A stretch of DNA of 32,166 bases from Synechococcus sp. UW140 (GTDB taxonomy: Bacteria; Cyanobacteriota; Cyanobacteriia; PCC-6307; Cyanobiaceae). The position numbers were made by a program, and so were the translations under genes. Under the pieces are notes generated by a model, which was given only the letters and a program-made list of their open reading frames with translations, made no database searches and was not told where the DNA came from. Below, piece after piece: positions 25,334 to 32,166 of this stretch (positions are counted from its first letter, which is position 1; every line of letters begins with the position of its first letter). The stretch lies in contig CAMBZX010000011.1 in NCBI GenBank assembly GCA_945872185.1, forward strand, positions 1 through 32,166, in the 5' to 3' direction.

Positions 25334-26153
25334 ATGGCCGGCGTGGGGCGCCACGGCGCTGGGCCAGCACCTCCTGCACCCGTCGCCAGGGCACACCGTG
25401 ATGGGCCAGGGCTACCTGCAGATGGAACAGGATGTCGGCGGCTTCGCCGGCGATCTCAGCGGCGTTGTCGTCCTTGCAGGCCATCACGAACTCGGCCGAC
25501 TCCTCGCCGATCTTCTTGAGGATGCGGTTGTCGCCGCCCTCCAGCAGGCGGTTGGTGTAGCTGCCCGGCTCGGGCCGGTCGCGGCGCCCCTCAATCACCC
25601 GGGACAATTCGGTGCAGACATCCGCCGGGGGCGGCAGGGCTGGGGGGTGGCCACCGCTGGACTCAGCGTCTATGACATCGCTGGACTCAGCGTCCATGAC
25701 ATCGCTGGACTCAGCGTCCATGACACCGCTGGGTTCGCCGCCACCTTCACCAACGCCTGCGCCATAAAAACAGCTGCGGGCTCCGGTGTGGCAGGCCACG
25801 TCGCCCTGCTGTTCGATCGTCAACAGCAGCACATCGGCATCGCAGTCGTAGCGCAGGCCGCGCAATTTCTGGAAGTAGCCACTGGTGGCCCCCTTGTGCC
25901 ACAGCTCCTGGCGGGAACGGCTCCAGTAGTGCACGTCGCCACTGCTCAGGGTGCGCTCGAGGGCCTGGCGATTCATCCAGGCCACCATCAGCACCGCCCC
26001 ATCGAGCCAGTCCTGGGCCACGGCCGGTATCAGACCTGCCTCATTCCAGCGCAGGCCCTCGATCCAGGCTGGGCCACCCAGCTCAAAGCCGCCCGGCTCG
26101 GGCCCACTCGGCTCAGGGCCGCTCCTCTTGAGGCCGCTCGGGCTGTCAGTCAC
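25332..26153 (-). CDS. hisIE: Bifunctional phosphoribosyl-AMP cyclohydrolase / phosphoribosyl-ATP pyrophosphatase
   Basis: AVLMVAWMNRQALERTLSSGDVHYWSRSRQELWHKGATSG...DCDADVLLLTIEQQGDVACHTGARSCFY and NRLLEGGDNRILKKIGEESAEFVMACKDDNAAEIAGEAADILFHLQVALAHHGV. GTG start inferred inside a longer open frame. Confidence 0.93.
   Translation of the reverse strand: MTDSPSGLKRSGPEPSGPEPGGFELGGPAWIEGLRWNEAGLIPAVAQDWLDGAVLMVAWMNRQALERTLSSGDVHYWSRSRQELWHKGATSGYFQKLRGLRYDCDADVLLLTIEQQGDVACHTGARSCFYGAGVGEGGGEPSGVMDAESSDVMDAESSDVIDAESSGGHPPALPPPADVCTELSRVIEGRRDRPEPGSYTNRLLEGGDNRILKKIGEESAEFVMACKDDNAAEIAGEAADILFHLQVALAHHGVPWRRVQEVLAQRRGAPRRP
25657..25728 (-). repeat. 24-bp in-frame tandem repeat x3 in the HisI-HisE linker
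   Basis: ctggactcagcgtctatgacatcg / ctggactcagcgtccatgacatcg / ctggactcagcgtccatgacaccg; encodes SGVMDAES SDVMDAES SDVIDAES. Confidence 0.95.
26077..26151 (-). repeat. 15-bp in-frame imperfect repeat at the HisIE N-terminus
   Basis: cccagctcaaagccg cccggctcgggccca ctcggctcagggccg ctcctcttgaggccg ...; encodes SGLKR SGPEP SGPEP GGFEL. Confidence 0.75.
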
Positions 26154-26306
26154 GGCATCGCCGGCCACTGGCTGAACGCTACCGAGGCGACATCCCGCCT
26201 TGCGGCGGCAGTGATCTACAGCCGCTGACGCCCCAGAGCCCGAGACCACGCCAGCTACAGCCACGGCTGTCTTCAGACTGGGATGATGGCCCCAGTGCCA
26301 CCCACC

Positions 26307-26942
26307 ATGTCCCCCAATCCAGCGGCCTACACCTGCAGCAAGACCTTCAACGGCTTTCCCTGCACCCATCGCCAGTGGCGCCATCCGGGCCATTGCCGCT
26401 TTGTGCACGGCTACAGCCGCAGTTTCCGCTTCTGGTTCCAGGCCAGAAGCCTCGATCAACACGGCTTCGTGGTGGATTTCTCCAGCCTGAAGCACCTGCA
26501 GCAGCGCCTGGCCGAGCAGTTCGATCACACCTTCCTGGCCAACGCCGACGATCCACAACTGGCCACCTGGCAGGCCCTGCATGAGCAGGGCGCCCTCGAT
26601 CTGCGGGTGATGACCAACGTGGGCATGGAGGCCAGTGCCGAGCTGGTGTGGGGTTGGGCCAATGAGCTGCTGCAGGGCCGCGAGGACGGCCGCAGCTGCT
26701 GCTTTCGCGTCGAAGCCCGCGAAAACGAGAAGAACGCCGCCTGCTTCACGGCCATCCCCGCCTGGTTCAGCGGCGCCGCAGCAGGCGACGTCGGTGATGG
26801 CTACCCCGACGACGCCTGGCCGGAACTTCCCTACCGGGAAAGCTCCTACGACGAACCTGTCGACGCCTACGTCAGCAGCGGCGACAGCGCCGACAGCGCC
26901 GAGCCGCGGGCCGACAGCCTGGGCATCTGGGAGGCGCCCTGA
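26307..26942 (+). CDS. 6-carboxytetrahydropterin synthase / PTPS family protein (QueD-like)
   Basis: CRFVHGYSRSFRFWFQARSLDQHGFVVDFSSLKHLQQRLAEQFDHTFLANADDP...NVGMEASAELVWGWANELL. Confidence 0.82.
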   Translation: MSPNPAAYTCSKTFNGFPCTHRQWRHPGHCRFVHGYSRSFRFWFQARSLDQHGFVVDFSSLKHLQQRLAEQFDHTFLANADDPQLATWQALHEQGALDLRVMTNVGMEASAELVWGWANELLQGREDGRSCCFRVEARENEKNAACFTAIPAWFSGAAAGDVGDGYPDDAWPELPYRESSYDEPVDAYVSSGDSADSAEPRADSLGIWEAP

Positions 26943-26952
26943 GCTTGCGGCC

Positions 26953-27915
26953 ATGAACTCCGCCCGCCTGGCCACGGCCTGGGCCCTGTTCCAGGGGCTG
27001 CTGATCGAGGCGTTGCCCTTCCTGTTGATAGGGGTGTTGATCTCGGCCGCCGCCCGCTGGTTCGCCCCCGGCGGCCAGTGGTTGCGACAGCTGCCCTCCC
27101 ACCCCGTGCTCGGACCGCTCAGCGGTGCTGCCCTCGGTTTTGCCCTGCCGGCCTGCGAATGCGGCAACGTGCCCGTCGCCCGCCAGTTGCTGGTGGGGGG
27201 TGCGCCCCTGGGTGCGGCGCTGGGCTTTCTGTTCGCGGCGCCAGTGCTCAATCCAATCGTGCTGGCCAGCACCTGGGCCGCCTTTCCCAACCAGCCCTGG
27301 CTGCTGCTGGCCCGCCCGCTCGGCGCCGTGCTGGTGGCCGTGGGCCTGGCCCTGCTGCTGCGTCTGGTGCCCGAAGCCGAGCTGCTGCAGGCCGATCTGC
27401 TGGCGGAGCGGCGCCTGGCCCTGCCCCTGAGCGAAGTGAGCCTGCTGGAACGCCGCGGCGGCGTGCTCGGTGGCGGCGCGCTGACGGCCGCCCCCGGTCG
27501 GCCGCGCCGACCCTCGCTGGCGGAGCTGTTCCGACACGGCGGCAACGAATTTCTCCAACTGGCCCTGCTGCTGGTGCTGGGCTGCCTGCTGGCCGCCCTG
27601 GTGCAGACCTTCGTGCCGCGCAGCTGGCTGCTGGCGGTGGGTGGCGCCCCCACGCTCTCGATCCTGGCGCTGATGCTGCTGGCGCTGGTGGTGTCGGTGT
27701 GCTCCAGCGTCGACGCCTTCCTGGCCCTGAGCTTCGCCGCCCAGGTGACCCCTGGCGCCCTGCTGGCCTTCCTGCTGCTGGGACCGGTGATCGACCTCAA
27801 ACTGGTGGGCCTGCTGGGGCTGCTGCTGCGGCCCCGGGGCCTGCTGCTGACGATCGCCGGCGCCGGCCTGCTGGTGCTGCTGATCGGCCAGTGGATCAAC
27901 CTCTGGCGCCTATGA
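26953..27915 (+). CDS. YraQ/UPF0718-type permease (COG0701-like)
   Basis: EALPFLLIGVLISAAARWFAPGGQW...GAALGFALPACECGNVPVARQLLVGGAPLGAALGFLFAAPVLNPIVLASTW...SVCSSVDAFLALSF...LLGPVIDLKLVGLLGLLLR. Confidence 0.9.
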   Translation: MNSARLATAWALFQGLLIEALPFLLIGVLISAAARWFAPGGQWLRQLPSHPVLGPLSGAALGFALPACECGNVPVARQLLVGGAPLGAALGFLFAAPVLNPIVLASTWAAFPNQPWLLLARPLGAVLVAVGLALLLRLVPEAELLQADLLAERRLALPLSEVSLLERRGGVLGGGALTAAPGRPRRPSLAELFRHGGNEFLQLALLLVLGCLLAALVQTFVPRSWLLAVGGAPTLSILALMLLALVVSVCSSVDAFLALSFAAQVTPGALLAFLLLGPVIDLKLVGLLGLLLRPRGLLLTIAGAGLLVLLIGQWINLWRL

Positions 27916-28631
27916 ATCCGCTGCCGCTGCGTCCACCCCTGCCGCAACGGGCCGCCCTGCAGCGGGGCCTGCTGCTGGCCCTCTGGGCCCTGGTGCTGCT
28001 GCGCAGCAGCGCCGATGGCCGCCTCGATCTGCTGCTACGCGCCGCCTTCCATCCCCTCGTGGCCCTGGCGGGCCTGCTGCTGCTGCTGCTGGCGCTGGTG
28101 CAGCTGCGGCTGGGCCTGGTTGATGCCGCCGCCGCCAGCGAACGGGCCAGCCGTCGCCAGGGGCTGCTGCTGCTGGTCACCGCCGCCTTCACCGTGGCGG
28201 CGATGGCCCTGCCACCAGCCCCCTCCTTCGCCGAGTTGGCCGGCCAGCGCCCTCGAGACGACACCGCCCAGGAGGACCTGAGCTTCGTGCTGCCCCCCGC
28301 CCAGCGCAGCCTCACCGACTGGGTGCGGCTGCTGCGCAGCCAACCGGATCCGGACCTGTTCGCAGGCGATCCGGTGCGGATCAGCGGGTTCGTGCTGCCG
28401 ATGGCCGGCGAGCCGCCCCAGATCGCCCGGCTGCTGGTGCGCTGCTGCCTGGCCGACGCGGCGCCGGTGGGCCTGCCGGTGCGCTGGCCCGGCCCGCCGC
28501 CGCCGGCGGACCAGTGGCTGCGGCTGGAGGGTCGGATGGCGGTGGCGTCTGGCGTCGACGGCAGGCAACTGGTGGTGCTGCCCAGCCGCATCGAGCTGAT
28601 CGCCCGGCCGGCCCGGCCCCTGGAGCCGTGA
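27912..28631 (+). CDS. TIGR03943 / DUF1980 family membrane protein
   Basis: Two hydrophobic segments, then VRISGFVLPMAGEPPQIARLLVRCCLADAAPVGLPVRWPGPPPPADQWLRLEGRM; ATGA overlap with the permease gene. Confidence 0.85.
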   Translation: MNPLPLRPPLPQRAALQRGLLLALWALVLLRSSADGRLDLLLRAAFHPLVALAGLLLLLLALVQLRLGLVDAAAASERASRRQGLLLLVTAAFTVAAMALPPAPSFAELAGQRPRDDTAQEDLSFVLPPAQRSLTDWVRLLRSQPDPDLFAGDPVRISGFVLPMAGEPPQIARLLVRCCLADAAPVGLPVRWPGPPPPADQWLRLEGRMAVASGVDGRQLVVLPSRIELIARPARPLEP

Positions 28632-30001
28632 AGGCCCCGCGCCGCCGGCCCCGAGTGGCGTTGGCTCTGGCCCTCGGCCTGCCCACCCTGCTGGTGCTGA
28701 TCCAGCAACAGGCCCTGCAGCGGCAGCCACCCCGGCTGCAGCGGCTGGCCAACGCCGCCGCCAGCTCGGGGCCGGCGGCGCTGCAGGCCCGCTTCAGCCG
28801 GCCGATGGACCTGGCCAGCCTCCAGAACGCCAGTGCGCTGCAGCCGCACCTGAGCCATCGCTGGCTGGGTTCCAGTGAGGCGCTGCTGCTGACGCTGACG
28901 GCGGGCCAGCGGCTGGAGCAGCCGCTGCAGCTGCGGCTGGCGGGCCGCGACCGGCGCGGCCTGGCCCTGCAGCCCCGGCTCTGGCATTGGGATCCCAGGC
29001 CCCGGGTGCTGGCGGTGGTGCCCGTCAGCGGCGGTGAGCAGCTGCAGCTGCGCGAGCACGACGGCTCCTGGCGATCGCTGTCGCCGATCTGGCCGCGCAT
29101 TCCCGTGCTGGAGCCCCTCGGCGACGGCACCGGGGTGGCCCTCGCCAGCCAGGATGTGCTCGGGGCCTACCACCTGTTCCGCATCCCCCTGCAGCAGCGC
29201 AACCTGGTCGCCAGCCCCCAGCACCTAGGGCCGGTGCGGGCCGCTGCACCCCAGGCGCTCGATCGCAGACCGCTGCTGTTTGCCCATCTCAGCAGCAACC
29301 GCCGCGGTGATCTGCTGGTGCAGAGCAGCAGCAGCAGCGAAGGGGCTGGCCATGAAGGGAATGGCAGCCGTGCCCGCTTGTGGCGCTCCCAGGGGGGAGG
29401 CAGCCAGACGCTGGCGCTGAGTGCCAGCGGGCCGATGCGCCTGCTGCCCGAAGGGGATGCGGTGGTGGTGCCCGGTTCTGAGGGCCTCAGCCTGCAGGCG
29501 CTGCCGCCGCAGCCACCACACCTGCAGACCCTGCCAGGTAACCGCGATCTCAGCTCCTTCTGCCCCCGCTCCGGCCGCGCCCTGCTGCTGCGCCACTGGC
29601 CCGACTACCGCCGCTCGCTGGAGCTGGTGGAACCGGGGCAGGCCCCTCGCCAGCTCTGGATCGGCACGGAAGCCCTGGTGGCCAGCGCCTGTGCCGGCGG
29701 CGGCGAGCGGATCTGGGCCCTGCTGATCGACGGCACCGGCCAGCCGGAGCTCACCCTGCTGGCCCTTGACCGCCGCGGCCAGGTGCTGCGCCGCCAGCGC
29801 CTGACGGGCTGGGAACTGGAGCCCGGCACCGGCCTCAGCTTTGATCCCAGCGGCGATCGGCTGCTGGCCGCCCTGCGCCGCCTCGGCCCGATGCAGCGGC
29901 CGCCCCCGCCGGCCCAGGCGGTGTTGATCGATGCCCGCAGCCTGCAGCTTCAACCCCTGCAGCGGCCGGTGCGCCAGGTGATCTGGTTGCCGGCGGGGTA
30001 G
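28628..30001 (+). CDS. Membrane-anchored Ig-like/beta-propeller protein of unknown function
   Basis: N-terminal TM ALALALGLPTLLVLI; ARFSRPMDLASLQNASALQPHL (SbsA Ig-like pattern), then TolB/WD-like blades (RIPVLEPLGDGTGVALASQDV, SFDPSGDRLLAALRRLG). GTG start overlaps the previous stop. Confidence 0.75.
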   Translation: MKAPRRRPRVALALALGLPTLLVLIQQQALQRQPPRLQRLANAAASSGPAALQARFSRPMDLASLQNASALQPHLSHRWLGSSEALLLTLTAGQRLEQPLQLRLAGRDRRGLALQPRLWHWDPRPRVLAVVPVSGGEQLQLREHDGSWRSLSPIWPRIPVLEPLGDGTGVALASQDVLGAYHLFRIPLQQRNLVASPQHLGPVRAAAPQALDRRPLLFAHLSSNRRGDLLVQSSSSSEGAGHEGNGSRARLWRSQGGGSQTLALSASGPMRLLPEGDAVVVPGSEGLSLQALPPQPPHLQTLPGNRDLSSFCPRSGRALLLRHWPDYRRSLELVEPGQAPRQLWIGTEALVASACAGGGERIWALLIDGTGQPELTLLALDRRGQVLRRQRLTGWELEPGTGLSFDPSGDRLLAALRRLGPMQRPPPPAQAVLIDARSLQLQPLQRPVRQVIWLPAG

Positions 30002-30023
30002 AACCGGAGAGCGACACGCCGCC

Positions 30024-30440
30024 ATGCCTGCCAACACCGATCTGCCGCTGACACCCCGCCAGGAGTTGCTGCTGGCGGAACTTCGTGCTGCCGAGCAGGA
30101 GCTTTCGGGCCAGGAGCTGCATGCGCGCCTGCGGGGTGGGGCCGGCACCATGGGCCTGGCCACCGTCTATCGCCATCTGCGCCAACTGCAGCAGAAGGGG
30201 CTGGTGCGCTGCCGCCACCTGCCCAGTGGCGAAGCCCTGTTTGCCCCCACCGAGCGGGACGAGCACCATCTCACCTGTGTCGACTGCGGCAGCACCGTGC
30301 GGCTCTCCCACTGCCCGGTGCATGACGTGCATCTGCACGACGCCGACCTGGCCGGCTTCCTACCCCTGTTCCACACCCTGGAGTTCTTCGGTCTCTGCAG
30401 TGGCTGCCGCGACCGTCAGCCGACCGCGGCCGGCAGCTGA
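30024..30440 (+). CDS. zur: Fur-family metalloregulator, probably Zur
   Basis: LTPRQELLLAELRAAEQELSGQELHARLR...MGLATVYRHLRQLQQKGLVRCRHLPSGEALFAPTERDEHHLTCVDCGSTVRL...LFHTLEFFGLCSGC. Two CxxC motifs. Confidence 0.88.
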   Translation: MPANTDLPLTPRQELLLAELRAAEQELSGQELHARLRGGAGTMGLATVYRHLRQLQQKGLVRCRHLPSGEALFAPTERDEHHLTCVDCGSTVRLSHCPVHDVHLHDADLAGFLPLFHTLEFFGLCSGCRDRQPTAAGS

Positions 30441-30481
30441 AACGGCCTGCCTGCGGTCCCGATCTTCAGGAAAATGAGGCC

Positions 30482-32166
30482 ATGCCTGTCTCCCAGCGGC
30501 CCTGGTGGCCCCATTGTTCCAATCGCTGGCTAACGGGCCTCGGCACCCTGCTGCTGCTGCTGACGCTCCTGGCGGGCCCCGGGCTGCCGGGGGGCAGGGC
30601 TGAGGGCAGCAAGGGGTCGGTGGCCAGCCCCGCCGCGCTGGGCAACCCGGGCGCCAGCCCCCACACCGGCGACAGCAACGCTGGTGGTGCCGGCAGCTTC
30701 CAGCTGGCCAAAGTGCGCATCCTGGGCGTGCCCGTGCTGACCGTGGCCGCCCCCACCGTGGCGGGCGACGGCCAAGGGCCTGATGCCAGCACCCGCGCCC
30801 AGGTGATCGAAGGCAACCTGGCCCTGCTCTACCAGCGGCGCCAGATCTGCAGCGGCGGCGAATCCCTGGCCGAAACCTTCCTGGAGCAGGGGTTCCTGCA
30901 TGGCCAGGAGCGGGCCTGTGACAGCGACAATCTCGGCCTGCTCGGTGATCCAGCCGCCCTGCAGGTGGCGGTGGTGCGTGACGGCAGCGGGCCGAACCGG
31001 CTCGTGGCCCGGGTGCCTGGACGCGCCCAGCCCCTGCCCCTGCTCACCGTCACCGACGAGGACGTGCGCCTCAACGGCATGGGTGCCGACCGCCTGGCGC
31101 AGCGCTGGCGCAGCCTGCTCGAACGGCGGCTGCGCTTCGCCCGCGAGCTGATGCGTCCCGAGAACCTGCGGCGGCGGCTCGCCCTGGTGATCAAGGCGGA
31201 GCTGGGGCTGGCGATCGCGATCGCCCTGGTGCTGGGCCTCTGGCGCCTCAGCCGCCATCAGCTGCAGCGCCAGGAGGGGCGCCTGGAGCTGGGCCGCTGC
31301 ACGCGGCGCCAGCGTTTGCGGCTGCATGCCCTGCATTACCTCAGCCGTGGCCTGATGGCCACCGTGCTGACCCTGATCTTCGCCATGGCCGGGGTTGCCC
31401 TGTTCGCCATTCCCGGCCAGGTGCCCCGGGCCCTTGATCTGCTGCTGGAGCCCTGGGGCATCACCGCCAAGCTGATTCTGGGCTGGATCGTGAACACCGC
31501 GCTGAAGGGGCTGGCGGAGCTGCTGCTGCGGCAGTGGGCCGGCAATGTCAATGTGCCGGTGGCGCGGCGCGCCCGCCGCGATCAACGCTTCCTCAGCCTG
31601 CGGCTGGTGTTCCGGCGGCTGATCGATCTTGTGGTGGTCTCCTCGGTGGGCTTGTGGATCCTCAGTGAACTGCCGGGGGTGGCCGAACTCTCCGGCAGCG
31701 CCCTGCTGGCCAGTGGCGCCCTGCTCGGCGCCCTGGCGATCGTGTTCCAGGGACTGCTGCGGGATTTCGTCTCCGGGCTGGTGCTGCTGTTCGACGATCG
31801 CTACGCCATCGGCGACAGCGTCGAGATCCATGGCTTCACGGGCGAGGTGCTCGACATCGGGCTGCTCAGCACCGAGTTGCGCTGCCTCGATCAACGGGTG
31901 GTGGTGATTCAGAACAGTGAGTGCGGCAAGGTGGTGAACCACACCAAGTTGCGCTCCGGGGTGGAGCTGCAGCTGGTGCTGTCCCACGCCGTGCGCCAGC
32001 TGCCGCGGGTGCTGGCCCTGCTGGAGGCGGAGGCGACCCGGTTCGCGGCCGATCCCAGCTGGGCGAGCGTGCTGCTCGAAGCGCCCCAGCTGCGGGGCAT
32101 CAAAGCCGTGACCCCTGAGGGCATCACCATCAGCCTGCTGCTGATCTGCCAGGCCGGCCAGCAGCA
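30482..32166 (+). CDS. Mechanosensitive ion channel (MscS) family protein, partial at the right edge
   Basis: Signal/TM N-terminus; ALLASGALLGALAIVFQGLLRDFVSGLVLLFDDRYAIGDSVEIHGFTGEVLDIGLLSTELRCLDQRVVVIQNSECGKVVNHTK. Confidence 0.9.
   Translation, partial: MPVSQRPWWPHCSNRWLTGLGTLLLLLTLLAGPGLPGGRAEGSKGSVASPAALGNPGASPHTGDSNAGGAGSFQLAKVRILGVPVLTVAAPTVAGDGQGPDASTRAQVIEGNLALLYQRRQICSGGESLAETFLEQGFLHGQERACDSDNLGLLGDPAALQVAVVRDGSGPNRLVARVPGRAQPLPLLTVTDEDVRLNGMGADRLAQRWRSLLERRLRFARELMRPENLRRRLALVIKAELGLAIAIALVLGLWRLSRHQLQRQEGRLELGRCTRRQRLRLHALHYLSRGLMATVLTLIFAMAGVALFAIPGQVPRALDLLLEPWGITAKLILGWIVNTALKGLAELLLRQWAGNVNVPVARRARRDQRFLSLRLVFRRLIDLVVVSSVGLWILSELPGVAELSGSALLASGALLGALAIVFQGLLRDFVSGLVLLFDDRYAIGDSVEIHGFTGEVLDIGLLSTELRCLDQRVVVIQNSECGKVVNHTKLRSGVELQLVLSHAVRQLPRVLALLEAEATRFAADPSWASVLLEAPQLRGIKAVTPEGITISLLLICQAGQQ

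Noticed and set aside
12888-26151. Tandem repeat arrays considered as CRISPR
   Set aside because: Units are contiguous with no unique spacers, too short, and no cas genes are present.
26154-27947. N-terminal part of the 871-aa minus-strand ORF
   Set aside because: Antisense to the QueD-like and permease genes; HisIE begins around 26153.
28070-28110. (CTG)n run in the TIGR03943 gene
   Set aside because: Simple Leu codon run in a transmembrane helix; expected from codon bias.
1419-31230. Several GCGATCGC (HIP1) octamers, including an overlapping pair near 31212-31230
   Set aside because: HIP1 is a well-known cyanobacterial motif; the handful seen by eye is not remarkable without a genome-wide count.

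Overview
High-GC picocyanobacterial-type chromosome segment (Synechococcus/Cyanobium-like, judged from gene content only). The left third, minus strand, is a compact bidirectional [NiFe]-hydrogenase locus: hoxE-hoxF-hoxU-hoxY-hoxH-hoxW-hypA-hypB-hypF, with hypF running off the left edge. It lies next to the 3' end of an intronless tRNA-Leu(UAA). Past the tRNA are ndhL, a DUF3007-like gene, trpA, a lipoprotein, two Nif11-like proteins (one fused to a cupin), YciI, a c6-like cytochrome, GNAT, PsiE, DUF1232, a group-2 sigma factor, DUF2214, a matrixin-like protease, znuACB with a Fur/Zur-like operator, an NAD(P)-binding protein, DUF1460, hisIE, a QueD-like protein with HGY in place of HGH, and a tight operon of YraQ-type permease, TIGR03943/DUF1980 protein, anchored Ig/beta-propeller protein and Fur-family (Zur-like) regulator, followed by a truncated mscS. 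Signals I consider most worth a second look: (i) the permease/TIGR03943/propeller/Zur module as a possible metal-homeostasis system; (ii) many short imperfect tandem repeats in protein linkers or at gene ends, where all clearly coding arrays have a period divisible by 3; (iii) three 21-bp AT-rich direct repeats between divergent genes; (iv) a 14-bp-stem hairpin between tRNA-Leu and hoxE that pairs better as minus-strand RNA; (v) a perfect 22-bp palindrome at the stop of a small ORF antisense to the hyp genes; (vi) the Nif11-cupin fusion. No CRISPR array, transposase or prophage was seen. All assignments come from reading the sequence; no database search was run.
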